Source of the DNA: Helicobacter pylori
GTDB lineage: Bacteria > Campylobacterota > Campylobacteria > Campylobacterales > Helicobacteraceae
DNA: 64,000 nt
NCBI RefSeq assembly: GCF_030062585.1
Contig: NZ_CP071935.1
Location: 505,798 to 569,797, forward strand
Direction: 5' to 3'
The notes under the pieces are model-generated. The model was not told the origin of the DNA and ran no database searches. It saw only the letters and a program-made list of their open reading frames with translations. Positions 9,301-18,846 of this stretch are shown here, piece after piece. Every line of letters begins with the position of its first letter. Positions within the stretch are counted from its first letter, which is position 1. A program made the translations under genes and the position numbers.

Positions 9301-10761
9301 TTAAAAACCTTGAAAATAATAAAATAAATATAAATGTGTAACCCACGATTTGAACGCTAAGAGTAATAAGATTTCCACGCAAGCGAGGAAAAGAATTACA
9401 AGCCATGATTTTAAATTCTTGATTATACCCAAGAATAATTGAAAGCCAAACGCTTTTATCGTTAAAACGAATAAAAATAACCCGCTCAAACTATTCGCTA
9501 AAGCCAAACCTAAAACCCCTAACAAAGGCATCAAACTCAAAGAAGCCGCTAAACCTAAAAAAAGCGAAATTAAAGAGATTTTAGCCGCTTTTTTTTGCTC
9601 TAATTTCGCATAAAGCCACAAAGAAAAGAGTTTGGTTAGCCCAAAAGGGAGCAAGCCTAAAAGATAGAGCGAAAAGACTTGCGAAGTGATTAGGGTGTCT
9701 TTAGGGCTAAATTGCCCCCTTTCAAATAAAAGCTCTGTGATTTCTTTGCTTAACATGATCCCCCCAATGCTGCAAAGAAGCAAAACCCCCACCAAAAAAA
9801 ACCATGCTTTTTGCAAGCGCTGTAAGATCAAATCCTGCTGATTGTTTTTAATAGCGATCGCAATGCTAGGGAAAAGGGCTGTGGATATGGCTATGGCAAA
9901 TAAAGCTAAAGGGAGCTGGAAGACTCTATTAGCGTAATACAAATAAGACACGCTCCCGCTCGCCAGAAAAGAGGCTATCGTGGTGTCTAAAAAAGAAGCG
10001 ATCTGAGCGCTAGAATTGCCTAAAACGCTGGGGAAAAATTGCTTGAAAAACGCTTTTAGGTCTTTTTTAACTCTTTGAGAGCGGTATTTTTTTTTGGCGG
10101 CACTTTTGGTCTTAAAGCTCAAAAATCCTTTCCATAATAAATTCAATAAGCCCAATTTCACTAAAGGATAAAAGTGCAATAAAATTTGAGCCACGCCCCC
10201 TAAAAGCACGCCATAGCTCAAATAATACAACGCTTCTAAGTGCGTTTTTTCTTTAGAAATGAAAAGGGCTAAAATCATGCATACATTGAGCAAGCTTGTG
10301 CTATAAGCGCTGGCAAAAAAGCTGTGTTTGTATTGTAAAAGCGCGCCTAAAAAAGTGGTGATAAACACCAATAAAAGATACCAAAAATTGATCGCTACAA
10401 TAGGGGCGCATAGCTTGATTGTTTCTTCATCAAAGCCGTAAGCTAGGAGTTTGGTGAGCCATAAGGGATTGAGCGCTACTAATAAGCACCACATGAATAA
10501 AACGCCACAAAAAATAAGCCCCACCAAACTAGCAAAGCTCCCTTTAATGGAACTCCGTATGAAGCTCGGTAAAAAGCTTTGAGAAAAAGAACCCTCTGCA
10601 AAAATACGCCTGAATAAATTAGGCAATTTGAAAGCCACAAAGAAAATATCGCTATACACCCCAGCCCCTAGAATATTGGCCATCATCAAATCCCGCAAAA
10701 AGCCAAAAATCCTAGAGCATAAAATCCCTAAGCTATTGGTTAAAAATATTTTTTTTAGCAT
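9301..10761 (-). CDS. murJ: lipid II flippase MurJ (MviN)
   Basis: The 486-residue polytopic inner membrane protein of the MOP/MviN family has about 13 hydrophobic segments. It flips the peptidoglycan precursor lipid II to the periplasm. The N-terminal sequence SLGILCSRIFGFLRDLMMANILGAG holds the conserved Arg residues of the central cavity, and FRRIFAEGSFSQSFLP is the family hallmark. A basic loop (KTKSAAKKKYRSQRVKK) lies on the cytoplasmic side. It is directly followed by cysS and is divergent from the FapA-like gene at 10852. Confidence 0.92.
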   Translation of the reverse strand: MLKKIFLTNSLGILCSRIFGFLRDLMMANILGAGVYSDIFFVAFKLPNLFRRIFAEGSFSQSFLPSFIRSSIKGSFASLVGLIFCGVLFMWCLLVALNPLWLTKLLAYGFDEETIKLCAPIVAINFWYLLLVFITTFLGALLQYKHSFFASAYSTSLLNVCMILALFISKEKTHLEALYYLSYGVLLGGVAQILLHFYPLVKLGLLNLLWKGFLSFKTKSAAKKKYRSQRVKKDLKAFFKQFFPSVLGNSSAQIASFLDTTIASFLASGSVSYLYYANRVFQLPLALFAIAISTALFPSIAIAIKNNQQDLILQRLQKAWFFLVGVLLLCSIGGIMLSKEITELLFERGQFSPKDTLITSQVFSLYLLGLLPFGLTKLFSLWLYAKLEQKKAAKISLISLFLGLAASLSLMPLLGVLGLALANSLSGLFLFVLTIKAFGFQLFLGIIKNLKSWLVILFLACVEILLLLAFKSWVTHLYLFYYFQGF

Positions 10762-10826
10762 ACTAGTTGTATTTATTACCTAATTTTCAGTGTTTTTTTG
10801 TTAGCATATTCCTTTTTCTAAATCTT

Positions 10827-10832
10827 TATAAT
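10827..10832 (+). promoter_or_regulatory. TATAAT -10 box for the FapA-like gene
   Basis: A perfect TATAAT lies 20 bases before the ATG at 10852, in the 90-base divergent gap with murJ. A T-rich stretch upstream matches the H. pylori sigma-80 pattern, which lacks a strict -35 box. Confidence 0.5.
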
Positions 10833-10851
10833 ACCATTTAAGGATTAAAAA

Positions 10852-12696
10852 ATGAGCTTGGAGCGTTTTGCCCCTATAAAAGTTGAGCGGTGCAAAGACA
10901 TTCAAAAAGAATTAAAAAAAGCGGCCGCTGAAAATAAATTACAAACAGAAGATCTGTGGTTTGAGATTTTAAAAACTTCTATTTTTATCAAAAACAGCGC
11001 TAAAGACGATTTTAGCGAGGCTTTTGGTGGGGAATTGCAGCAATTAGAAGAAGAGGAATACTATGAAAAAAAAGAGCTAACCCTTTATCAAACCCACGAC
11101 ATTAAGATCAAATCAAACGCTTACAAACGCTTTTTTGAAGTGCAAGTGGATGAAGATTTAAGCAAAATAGAAATTATTTTAGACGAGTGCTTTATTGTCT
11201 TAGACACTGAAGAGCATTACCAAGAAATGTTTGCGTATATTAAAGAGCGTTTGGCTTTTGAGGGCGTGGTGTTTAGGCATTTTTCACAAATGTATGAAAA
11301 TTTAAAAACAGAATTAAGAAAATATCAAAAAGAAGCCCAAAATAAGCACTTTATTTTATACGCTTCTTTAACCTTTATCCCTAATACAGAAGAAAAATCC
11401 CATTTTTTATTAGAAGAAGAATACCTTCCAACGCATACCATTCCCTTAAGCGATCAAGAAGAATCTTTTGTTAAAGAAAATTACTATATCGCTAAAGAAA
11501 ATCAAAAAGTCGCTTGCGTGAATTACCCCAAGCAAGGCAGAGACGGCCGTAACCTTAAAGGCCTTTATATTGAATTGCCTAAAGTTGCCCATTCGCCCAC
11601 CCCCATAGGGCATGACAAAAACGCTTTTGAAGAAAGAGAAGAAAATAACGCTTTAGTGTATTACTCCAAAGCCTTACAAGGGGTTAAAATGGAAAAAGGG
11701 CGTTTGGTTTCTAAGCAAAATTTTATCTTTAAAAACGGGATCAAATCCATTGAAGTGCCTAATCTTTTAGGGGGAGTGGAGAGCGGGTTAGTTTTAGAGA
11801 TTCAAGCTAAAGATGAATTGAGCGATGCGATTGATTCTAACCTCATTTTAGAAGCGAGTGCGATTAACATTAGGGGCAATGTGGGCAAGAATGCGATCTT
11901 AGTGGCTAAAGAAATCACTATAGAGGGGCAAATCCACCCTGAAAGCTATGTCTATGCCAATCAAGCGCGTATCACTAACCATAAGGGCGTGTGCTACGCT
12001 AAAGAGTTTGAGTGCAAGTATTTAGAGCGCGCTAAAGTGTATGCCAATAGCGTTAAAGTGGAAGCGAGCGCGGGGAGCGTGGTCTATGCGAAAGAAATCG
12101 CTTTAGAAAAGCTTAAAAGCGATAACAAGCTGTATTTTTCCAAGCAATGTTGGATTGATGAGGTGGATGGCAATGGCAACCGCTTTATTTTTTACGCTTT
12201 TGGGGGGCGAGAAAACCAAGAAGAATTGAAGATCGCTAAACAAAAACTCAATGCGTTAGGGTTAAAATCCAAAAAAATCATCGCTCAGCACCAGTCCTTA
12301 AACCATTTGGTTAAAAATAATCAAGCCATCATGGAAAAGCTTAAAAACGCCACTGAAGAAATCAAACGCTCTTTAATGCAACAAGAAAGCGTGAAAGACG
12401 CTTATAGCGAGTTTATGTTTGCTTTAAAGCGTTTGAAAATCTTAAAAGCCCAAATGCTAGAATTGCAAAAAATCAATAACGAATGTTACGCTAAACTCAT
12501 CAGCATAGAAAACAGCTTCCAGCATGCAAGCATTACAACTAAAAACCCTTTCAAGCAAGAAAATATCGTGATTTATCATCGCAATTACCCCAAAGTGAGT
12601 AACTTGAGCGCTATGTTAAGCCATAATGAAAGCGTGGATGTGATCTATGAAGATCATAAAATCAAAAAAATCCCTAAAAGCGCTATAAAAGGCTAG
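10852..12696 (+). CDS. FapA-like (DUF342) protein, HP0884 type
   Basis: This is a 614-residue cytoplasmic protein. The middle (about 200-430) shows repeated beta-strand turns, such as [34 protein letters not shown], that match the right-handed beta-helix of FapA/DUF342 proteins, followed by a long coiled coil (about 460-560) rich in Lys, Glu and Gln. DUF342 proteins in other bacteria act at membranes or in polar and flagellar organisation. The function here is not known. It is followed after 26 bases by ruvA and may be co-transcribed. Family assignment is moderate; function is open. Confidence 0.65.
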   Translation: MSLERFAPIKVERCKDIQKELKKAAAENKLQTEDLWFEILKTSIFIKNSAKDDFSEAFGGELQQLEEEEYYEKKELTLYQTHDIKIKSNAYKRFFEVQVDEDLSKIEIILDECFIVLDTEEHYQEMFAYIKERLAFEGVVFRHFSQMYENLKTELRKYQKEAQNKHFILYASLTFIPNTEEKSHFLLEEEYLPTHTIPLSDQEESFVKENYYIAKENQKVACVNYPKQGRDGRNLKGLYIELPKVAHSPTPIGHDKNAFEEREENNALVYYSKALQGVKMEKGRLVSKQNFIFKNGIKSIEVPNLLGGVESGLVLEIQAKDELSDAIDSNLILEASAINIRGNVGKNAILVAKEITIEGQIHPESYVYANQARITNHKGVCYAKEFECKYLERAKVYANSVKVEASAGSVVYAKEIALEKLKSDNKLYFSKQCWIDEVDGNGNRFIFYAFGGRENQEELKIAKQKLNALGLKSKKIIAQHQSLNHLVKNNQAIMEKLKNATEEIKRSLMQQESVKDAYSEFMFALKRLKILKAQMLELQKINNECYAKLISIENSFQHASITTKNPFKQENIVIYHRNYPKVSNLSAMLSHNESVDVIYEDHKIKKIPKSAIKG

Positions 12697-12722
12697 AACA
12701 AGAAATAAAAAAAGGGATAAAA

Positions 12723-13274
12723 ATGATAGTGGGTTTGATAGGGATTGTGGAAAAAATCTCTGCTTTAGAAGTGCATATAGAAGTGCAAGGGGTTGTTTAT
12801 GGGGTGCAAGTTTCTATGCGAACGGCTGCTTTGCTTCAAACGGGCCAAAAAGCGCGTTTGAAAATCTTACAAGTGATTAAAGAAGACGCGTATCTTTTAT
12901 ACGGATTTTTAGAAGAGAGTGAAAAAATCCTCTTTGAAAGGCTTTTAAAAATCAATGGGGTAGGGGGGCGTATCGCTTTAGCCATTCTCTCAAGCTTTTC
13001 ACCGAACGAATTTGAAAACATTATCGCCACTAAAGAAGTCAAAAGACTCCAGCAAGTCCCAGGCATTGGCAAAAAGCTCGCTGATAAGATCATGGTGGAT
13101 TTGATTGGCTTTTTCATTCAAGATGAAAATAAACCCGCACGCAATGAAGTCTTTTTAGCCCTAGAGAGTTTGGGCTTTAAAAGTGCTGAAATCAATCCAG
13201 TTTTAAAAACCCTAAAACCCCATCTCAGCATAGAAGCAGCGATTAAAGAAGCCTTACAGCAACTGCGCTCTTAA
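12723..13274 (+). CDS. ruvA: Holliday junction DNA helicase subunit RuvA
   Basis: The 183-residue protein binds four-way junctions as a tetramer and recruits RuvB. Domain I is an OB fold (residues 1-65), domain II has two helix-hairpin-helix motifs with [13 protein letters not shown] (about 75-87) and [12 protein letters not shown] (about 110-121), and the C-terminal domain III that contacts RuvB ends [14 protein letters not shown]. Length is slightly below the E. coli protein and normal for epsilonproteobacteria. ruvC lies 2.4 kb downstream, separated by a decayed accessory patch. Confidence 0.96.
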   Translation: MIVGLIGIVEKISALEVHIEVQGVVYGVQVSMRTAALLQTGQKARLKILQVIKEDAYLLYGFLEESEKILFERLLKINGVGGRIALAILSSFSPNEFENIIATKEVKRLQQVPGIGKKLADKIMVDLIGFFIQDENKPARNEVFLALESLGFKSAEINPVLKTLKPHLSIEAAIKEALQQLRS

Positions 13275-13328
13275 AAAAAGGTTTTTGGTTTAGCGTGCAT
13301 AATAGAATAGCCTAATAAGATAAAGTAG

Positions 13329-13721
13329 GGAGCGAATGAAACAGAAGCCAAAGATTACGCCATAAATGTAATTAAAACGATACCAGAAGTGATTGACAAA
13401 GGCGTTAAGGTTGAACAAAACGGCAGAGTAGCTATTGAATACGAAAATATAAGAGTAGGTTTAAAGGATAATTGGAAAGGAGAAAAATTACCTAATCATT
13501 GGGTGATAACAGGTTATGAAAAAAGGTTAGAGAATAGTGAAAGTTTATATACATCCCCACTAATTACAAAGAGCGAGATTCTGCCCTTAAACTCCATTGA
13601 AAATAACAATACACAAAAACCGCTAACAAGTCAAGAGGATTTATTAAAACGACAAGAAAATTTAAACGAAATCACACAAGAGCCTATAAATTTAAGCCCA
13701 TTAGCACAAATGCGAGCATAA
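13329..13721 (+). pseudogene. C-terminal fragment of a phage-type nuclease-domain protein
   Basis: The frame is open from 13329 with no start codon at a sensible place, so this is the 3' part of a longer gene. The readable peptide runs from AKDYAINVIKTIPEVIDKG through a short beta-rich stretch to HWVITGYEKRLENS, then a polar tail. The pattern of beta strands ending in W-V-I-T-G-[FY]-E resembles the PBECR (barnase/EndoU/colicin/RelE-like) nuclease domains found at the end of large phage and mobile-element proteins. In H. pylori such domains occur in the big helicase-like proteins of plasticity zones. The assignment is from memory of the fold pattern. A second, more decayed copy lies at about 14512. 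Confidence 0.5.
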
Positions 13722-14511
13722 AAGCACGAGCTAATGCTAAAAACAATGCAAAAAAATGTATAAAACGAAATGATAAGGATAAATCTATAAAAAACATTAG
13801 CAAAATCTCAAAAATAGCAATTGACCATCAGTTATGAGCTGAGCGCTAGACATATTTGATAAAGCTAATGTATTTTGAAACTTCACCATAAAAAATTAAA
13901 CACAAGGAGTAAGAAATAAAAAGGATTAAAAAACCTCACCTTGACCATACACAAGCCCTTTCGTCTTATGTGTCAGGGTCTCTTGGCACACTTAAAGTGT
14001 TTTTAGTGTGGGTTAGAAAATTATTCTCCAACCCATGCCTTGATAATATTAGCGCAAAAACATTAAACAATAGAAACAGTGGATTAGTTTTAAAAACAAT
14101 GTATAAATTAAAGTCTTAAGAATAATACGAAAAGCGTTACAAGACACCAAACCCTCTAAGGGGCAACCATAGGTTGAGTTCCTATAGCGATGTCTGTAAG
14201 AATGCTACCATAAAAACCCCAACAAAGTCAAATAACGACCTAAATCTTTTCAAGGAGAACGCAAAGAGAATAAATGAAAAACAAAAAACAATACTAAAGC
14301 AGAGATTGACAAGGCGGACATTATCCACTCTTTCATTCCGCAGGATAGCTAAAAATGCTAAAAAGCAATGAGTGGGCTACCATTGAAACTATAAAAAAAC
14401 TTGAAAAAGTCAAGGAAGTCAGGAAATGAAAACTAACGAAGAGTATAGCTACAATCAAATCATAGGAGAAGCGAGAAGGATAATGGATAAGGCGAATCAT
14501 TAAAGAGTGAG
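13722..14511 (+). other. decayed accessory DNA between ruvA and the NYN gene
   Basis: No intact gene is visible. Fragments of protein-like sequence shift between frames: around 14300-14430 peptides IHSFIPQDS and, one frame on, IETIKKLEKVKEVRK look like one ancestral coding segment broken by small deletions. Short repeats and an inverted repeat CACACTT/AGTGTG near 13988-14016 occur. The stretch is best read as eroded remains of the same mobile-element gene family as the fragments on either side. Confidence 0.4.
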
Positions 14512-14691
14512 TGGGTTATTATAGGGTTTGAAAAGAAAGCAGGAAATCTTAGAGAACAAGCTAAGTTTATAGACCCTAGCTTAATTACAAAAGATGGGGA
14601 GCGTTTAGCTTCTTCTTTAAACTCTAATAACCCTAATCCTACCACAAAAGAATAAGCAAGGCAATAAACTACCCAACCCAGTCAGTATGAG
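14512..14691 (+). pseudogene. second remnant of the same nuclease-like C-terminus
   Basis: The frame from 14512 reads WVIIGFEKKAGN, then a polar stretch with PSLITKDGERL and NSNNPNP, and stops at 14689-14691. It parallels the upstream copy, which has WVITGYEKR, PLITKSE and NSIENN in the same order. Upstream of 14512 the frame is broken by stops (ESNH-stop-RVS). The two copies suggest a tandem pair of related genes that both decayed. Confidence 0.45.
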
Positions 14692-14811
14692 AAAAATAAG
14701 CCTAAAAACCCCTTTAAAAATTCTGGCTTTGTTCTGATCAAATGCCAATAATTGAGTTTTTAAAAAATGATTTTTTAAACTCTATAAAAATGAAATAACC
14801 CTTTTTATGGT

Positions 14812-15542
14812 TTAGTTTAAAGCCCAGTTGGTTTTAGTGAGATTTTCTCTGATGGAAAAAAGCTTGTCTTTGACTTCGTTACTGCTCAATTTCCTCACTT
14901 TATCAGAATTGTATTTCAAATCCTGGCTAAGAAGAGACAATCTGTTAGACAAATCGGCAATATCCACCCGTAACCCCTCATCTCTGGCTAATTTGAGCGC
15001 GGGGATTAGATCCGTATCTTTTGAAAATATCAAAATCCTATCAGCTATTTTTTTAAAGGCTATTCTTTGAATGTCAAGACCCATGAGCATATCCACCTGC
15101 TTTTGTTCCAATAACGCTCTATAACTCCCATCAAACTCCACCCTTATTGCGTTTAACTTAGTCCTCCCTAACCTTAATTCCACTTGATCCAATGAAGCCA
15201 GATCGTGTTGGAAATTTTCCACATCGCTATAAATCTTCTCCCATTTAGTCGCTTCACTGCTTTGTAAGATTTCTTCAATGTCGCTACTGGTGAAGATTTT
15301 CATTTCTGTTCCCGGATTTTTTTCATTTTGGAGGGTGTCGTTCCTCTTATCCCATAACGCATGTTCAAAATCAAAGGGTGGGGTGGTATAAAAGTAAATA
15401 CGACTGATCCATTCATCATCCAGTAAAAAGCCCTGATAGTAACGATCACATCTAAAGCGATATTATAATTAACGCATTTTGTTTGTTTAATATCGCGCCT
15501 GAAATTCTCCCAATCCACTAGTATGATTGTGTTTGCTTTCAT
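14812..15542 (-). pseudogene. NYN-domain (LabA-like) ribonuclease gene, frameshifted
   Basis: The N-terminal frame (from ATG 15542) reads TIILVDWENFRRDI, the first acidic NYN motif. The C-terminal frame carries RILIFSKDTDLIPALKLARDEG, the second catalytic Asp motif (SKDTDLIPAL). Both are needed for a PIN-like RNase. The frames meet at an AAAAA run (15425-15429 on the plus strand): one more base there would give AFLLDDEWISRIYFYTTPPFDFEHALWD-type sequence joining the two without a stop, a 243-residue protein. As written, translation goes out of frame after IRAF and ends at 15300. The second part may still start at ATG 15303. A natural frameshift or a sequencing error are both possible. Role unknown; NYN proteins cleave RNA. 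Confidence 0.65.
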
Positions 15543-15559
15543 TTATTGCTCCCTTATTT

Positions 15560-15565
15560 ATTATA
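15560..15565 (-). promoter_or_regulatory. TATAAT -10 box for the NYN gene
   Basis: A perfect minus-strand TATAAT lies 18 bases before the NYN ATG at 15542, and a GGGAGC ribosome site follows. A promoter in this state suggests that the frameshift is recent. Confidence 0.5.
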
Positions 15566-15625
15566 CGCTAAATTTTTTAAAATTCTTAATGCAATCTTGT
15601 ATTTTGCACTAACAAGAAACATGGA

Positions 15626-15631
15626 TATAAT
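15626..15631 (+). promoter_or_regulatory. TATAAT -10 box for ruvC
   Basis: GGATATAATAATAGC contains a perfect TATAAT about 44 bases before the ruvC ATG, divergent from the NYN promoter 60 bases away. Confidence 0.5.
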
Positions 15632-15674
15632 AATAGCATTTTTAAACCTTGCAATTAAATAATAGGAATGATTG

Positions 15675-16148
15675 ATGCGTATTTTAGGAATAGACCCAGG
15701 CAGCAGGAAATGCGGGTATGCTATCATTTCTCACGCTTCCAACAAGCTTTCTTTAATCACGGCCGGGTTCATCAATATCACCACGACATGCTTGCAAGAA
15801 CAAATTTTAGATTTGATAGAAGCCTTAGATTGCTTATTGGATCGTTACGAAGTTAATGAAGTGGCGATTGAAGATATTTTCTTTGGGTATAACCCAAAAA
15901 GCGTGATCAAGCTCGCGCAATTCAGGGGGGCGTTGTCTTTAAAGATTTTAGAAAGGATCGGTAATTTTAGCGAATACACGCCCCTACAAGTCAAAAAAGC
16001 CCTAACCGGTAACGGGAAAGCCGCTAAAGAGCAAGTGGCCTTTATGGTCAAACGCTTGCTTAACATCACAAGCGAAATCAAGCCTTTGGATATTAGCGAT
16101 GCGATAGCCGTTGCTATCACGCATGCGCAACGCTTAAAGCCCCGCTAA
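15675..16148 (+). CDS. ruvC: Holliday junction resolvase RuvC
   Basis: The 157-residue dimeric endonuclease cuts four-way junctions after RuvAB branch migration. The acidic tetrad is visible: D7 in GIDPGSR, E66 in VAIEDIFF, and D139 and D142 in [12 protein letters not shown] use the ATG at 15675, giving MRILGIDPG, and not the TTG one codon earlier. Length is typical. It converges on frpB1, whose stop codon follows after one base, so the two genes have essentially no spacer. Confidence 0.96.
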   Translation: MRILGIDPGSRKCGYAIISHASNKLSLITAGFINITTTCLQEQILDLIEALDCLLDRYEVNEVAIEDIFFGYNPKSVIKLAQFRGALSLKILERIGNFSEYTPLQVKKALTGNGKAAKEQVAFMVKRLLNITSEIKPLDISDAIAVAITHAQRLKPR

Positions 16149-18524
16149 CTACCATTTGTAAGCCACTTCAAAACGCGCGTTAAAACCAGGCTCTGCGATC
16201 GCTCTTTTAATAGCGTCAGTGCCTGGCATATCCGGGCTCATGACATAGGGGCTTGTTTGATCCACATAGAATTTGTTGAAAACGTTATTAAACACGGCTG
16301 AAAGCAACAAACCCTTCCAGCGGCTTTTGGTTTTAGGGCTCCAATTGATATAAAAATTACTCACGCCATAACCCGGTTTATGCATATGCACTAACCCCAA
16401 TTGGGATCCGCATTTGGCTAAATCGGTAGGGGTTTTGGGTTTTTCAGCTGTCCCGTAATCAGGCAAGTAAATATCAAACCCGCAATAATCTAAACCGGTA
16501 ACAAAGCGGCTAAGCCATGCAAGATTGATCCCTGTTTTTGGAATGGTGTAATCCAATTTAATGATAAAAACATTACCGGTGCTTGCGGCAAGCTCATAGC
16601 TATCCGCCATTAAATACCCCCTAGTGGTGGGCCAAGTGCGCGAGATCCCTATGTTCAAACTCACGCCCTTGTATCTAAAAGTCCCACCCACTTCATAGCC
16701 ATAAATCCTAATCGCTTGATTTAAATTGGTTACAATCAAATTTTGCGCGTATTGGGAGATGAAATTATCTAAAGCTTGATAGAACGCCGCAGCCCTCCCG
16801 CTAAAATACTGGCTTGAATAGTCAATATTAAATTCAGCGTTAGAGCCCACTTCAGGCTTGATATTTTTAGCGTATCGTAAATCGTTTTGGCGCATATACA
16901 CGCCATCTCCTGGCATAACCCCCCTTGTAACTTGAGAATAAGTGATTTTTAAAGATAAAGGCTCAATGGGGCTTAGCACAAGAGCCGCGCTAGGGCTAAA
17001 GCCTTGAGTGTAGCGGTGGTTCCAATCCTTATCATAAAGCGTGTATGCATCCCACCTTACCCCGGCTCCAAAAGTGATGATTTTATGAGGCGAGTAATTC
17101 GCTTGCACATAGCCTCCATAAATATTCCCGTTCGCTTTCCCTCTTTGGCATAGCGTAGGGTCATTGGGGTTATTATCCACAAGAGAGCAAGCGATTTGTT
17201 TTTGCCCTTTATCATCAGTATAGACTTGATTAGGCCTGTATAATTCTGATTTGGGGATACGAGCGTCAAAAACGCTTAAATTTTGGTAGTTGAATCCGTA
17301 TTCAAAAAGGCTGTCTGTGGCTTCATCAATCACATGCGCGACTTTAAGGTTTAAGCCGGTGTTGTTTAAAAACAGATTTCTAGGTTGTGAGCTTGGTTTA
17401 TCCACATCAGAAAAGCTTGGGGTGCAATAAGCGCCTTCAACGCATGGGTAATTTTCTTTTTCCCATTCGCTCGCTAAAGAAGTGGGGAATTTGGCATAAA
17501 CGCCATTAGGATCAAATAGGGGATCAAACTGAGCGTTCCTGATGCTTGTATAAAGGGTAAAATCTAATCGTGGGTCGCCAAAAGAATTTCCCGCTTCCCT
17601 TTTGTATTGTAAGGAAAGATTGTTAGCGCTATTAACAGAGTGATACAAATACCTAGTGAAACTATCTAGCACATTAGGACACCCTTGAGCGCCATCAGGA
17701 CTAAAAGGGGCTTCACAAGGATAGGCTAACCCTATAGCGTTACTCCTTAAAGGGCGTGTAGCGTTATCTCGTGTCATGTTCCAGCTGAAAGTGAGCGTAT
17801 CCCTATCGCTCAAATAACCATTCATTTTAATCAAAGCGTTGTTTTGTTCGCTAGGGGTTCCTGGCTCTTTATCGGCTTGTGTGGGATTGAAAAGGTTTTT
17901 CATCGCTGTAGCACCGCTCCTATAATAGAAAATATTTTGGTGCGTGTAGTAAGCGATAATGTCAAAATGTGCATTTTGATAAGCCGATCTAAAAGTCTCC
18001 CTGTCCCCAAAATTAGTATAAAAACTCACCGCCCCACTCGCTGCATAATTTTTCCCCCTAGGGATAAAATCAGCCGCTCCTTTAGTCTCCATTTTAATCA
18101 CTCCCGCAATCGCTCCTGGTCCTGCACTCGCATTCGCCGCGCCTTTGGTAACTTCCACGCTTTTGAGCATGCCAGGGTCAATCACGGTGTTGCCTTGGTG
18201 GTGGTAGATATTGCCATTTTGCGCAGCCCCATCCACCGTAACCCTTAAAAGCCTGTCTTCAACGCCCCGCACATAGATTTTCTGCCCCATCACGCTCCCT
18301 CCGCCCACATTCACATCAGGGTTAGTCCTAAACAAGTCTTTGACTTCATTGCTTTGGCGTTGATCCAATTCTTTAGAAGTTACCTTAAACTCATTGTTAT
18401 AAGTGAAAATCCTTTTGGCTTGGGTGGTAACCTTATTTAAAGTGCGCTCCTCACTATAGCAAGTCTCAGTGAGTAGGGGTAAACATAAAGCGTATCTAAG
18501 CTTTGGGTATGATCTTAAAAACAT
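16149..18524 (-). CDS. frpB1: TonB-dependent outer membrane iron/haem receptor FrpB1
   Basis: A 791-residue outer membrane receptor. A weak signal region (RYALCLPLL) precedes a TonB-box-like segment and a plug domain (about 60-190: VNVGGGSVMGQKIYVRGVEDRLLRV, GAIAGVIKM). A 22-strand barrel follows and ends FNARFEVAYKW with the terminal aromatic residue. H. pylori FrpB proteins bind haem or haemoglobin and take up iron with TonB-ExbBD. Several Cys pairs in extracellular loops (YPCEAPFSPDGAQGC, YPCVEGAYC) are probably disulfides. The gene sits next to katA as in HP0876-HP0875. A Fur-like box and a 16-A tract lie upstream. Confidence 0.9.
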   Translation of the reverse strand: MFLRSYPKLRYALCLPLLTETCYSEERTLNKVTTQAKRIFTYNNEFKVTSKELDQRQSNEVKDLFRTNPDVNVGGGSVMGQKIYVRGVEDRLLRVTVDGAAQNGNIYHHQGNTVIDPGMLKSVEVTKGAANASAGPGAIAGVIKMETKGAADFIPRGKNYAASGAVSFYTNFGDRETFRSAYQNAHFDIIAYYTHQNIFYYRSGATAMKNLFNPTQADKEPGTPSEQNNALIKMNGYLSDRDTLTFSWNMTRDNATRPLRSNAIGLAYPCEAPFSPDGAQGCPNVLDSFTRYLYHSVNSANNLSLQYKREAGNSFGDPRLDFTLYTSIRNAQFDPLFDPNGVYAKFPTSLASEWEKENYPCVEGAYCTPSFSDVDKPSSQPRNLFLNNTGLNLKVAHVIDEATDSLFEYGFNYQNLSVFDARIPKSELYRPNQVYTDDKGQKQIACSLVDNNPNDPTLCQRGKANGNIYGGYVQANYSPHKIITFGAGVRWDAYTLYDKDWNHRYTQGFSPSAALVLSPIEPLSLKITYSQVTRGVMPGDGVYMRQNDLRYAKNIKPEVGSNAEFNIDYSSQYFSGRAAAFYQALDNFISQYAQNLIVTNLNQAIRIYGYEVGGTFRYKGVSLNIGISRTWPTTRGYLMADSYELAASTGNVFIIKLDYTIPKTGINLAWLSRFVTGLDYCGFDIYLPDYGTAEKPKTPTDLAKCGSQLGLVHMHKPGYGVSNFYINWSPKTKSRWKGLLLSAVFNNVFNKFYVDQTSPYVMSPDMPGTDAIKRAIAEPGFNARFEVAYKW

Positions 18525-18565
18525 CCAACAATTCTCCTTAATCTAAAAATTCAAAAATAAAAATC

Positions 18566-18581
18566 AAAAAAAAAAAAAAAA
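18566..18581 (-). repeat. A16/T16 homopolymer in the frpB1 leader
   Basis: A run of sixteen A on the plus strand lies 42-57 bases before the frpB1 ATG. Tracts of this length slip readily in H. pylori and would alter leader length or promoter spacing, and so expression. Confidence 0.8.
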
Positions 18582-18613
18582 CAAAATCCGTCAATGCATT
18601 GAGATAGAATAGT

Positions 18614-18632
18614 ATGATAATTATTATTAAAA
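18614..18632 (-). promoter_or_regulatory. Fur-box-like element upstream of frpB1
   Basis: GATAATTATTATTAAAA matches the AT-rich Fur pattern of repeated NATWAT units (GATAAT-TATTAT). It overlaps a possible minus-strand -10 (TACTAT/TATTCT), the right place for iron-dependent repression of an iron receptor gene. Confidence 0.55.
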
Positions 18633-18749
18633 CCAGATTAAAAATAAAATTTTGTTTTTAATCTTTCTTATTTTCATTAATTGTTACGAATAGAAATACT
18701 TAAGGGGGTTTTTTATTCTTAAAAAAAAGATTTTTTAAGGAAATTGAAT

Positions 18750-18772
18750 CTTGTTAGTCTTTGTATAACAAG
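18750..18772 (+). promoter_or_regulatory. inverted repeat upstream of katA
   Basis: CTTGTTA and TAACAAG are perfect 7-base arms with a 9-base spacer, directly before a -10 candidate for katA. It has the form of a dimeric regulator operator. Which protein binds is unknown. Confidence 0.45.
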
Positions 18773-18846
18773 TTATGTAATAATCACCACAAGTAATTGG
18801 CTTAGTGCTAGATTACGAAGATTTAAGATCAAATAAAGGAAAAAAG

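Larger units (their letters stand above)
18525..18846. promoter_or_regulatory. divergent frpB1-katA control region
   Basis: The 322 bases hold no gene. They contain an A16 run at 18566-18581 (T16 in the frpB1 leader), an AT-rich Fur-like element at 18614-18632, and on the katA side an inverted repeat at 18750-18772 followed by a TATGTAATAAT -10 candidate at 18774-18784. Parts are described separately. Confidence 0.7.

Noticed and set aside
18805..18846. Upstream start for katA adding 14 residues
   Set aside because: The extra residues are not part of catalases and no ribosome site precedes 18805, while AAAGGAAAA is well placed before 18847.
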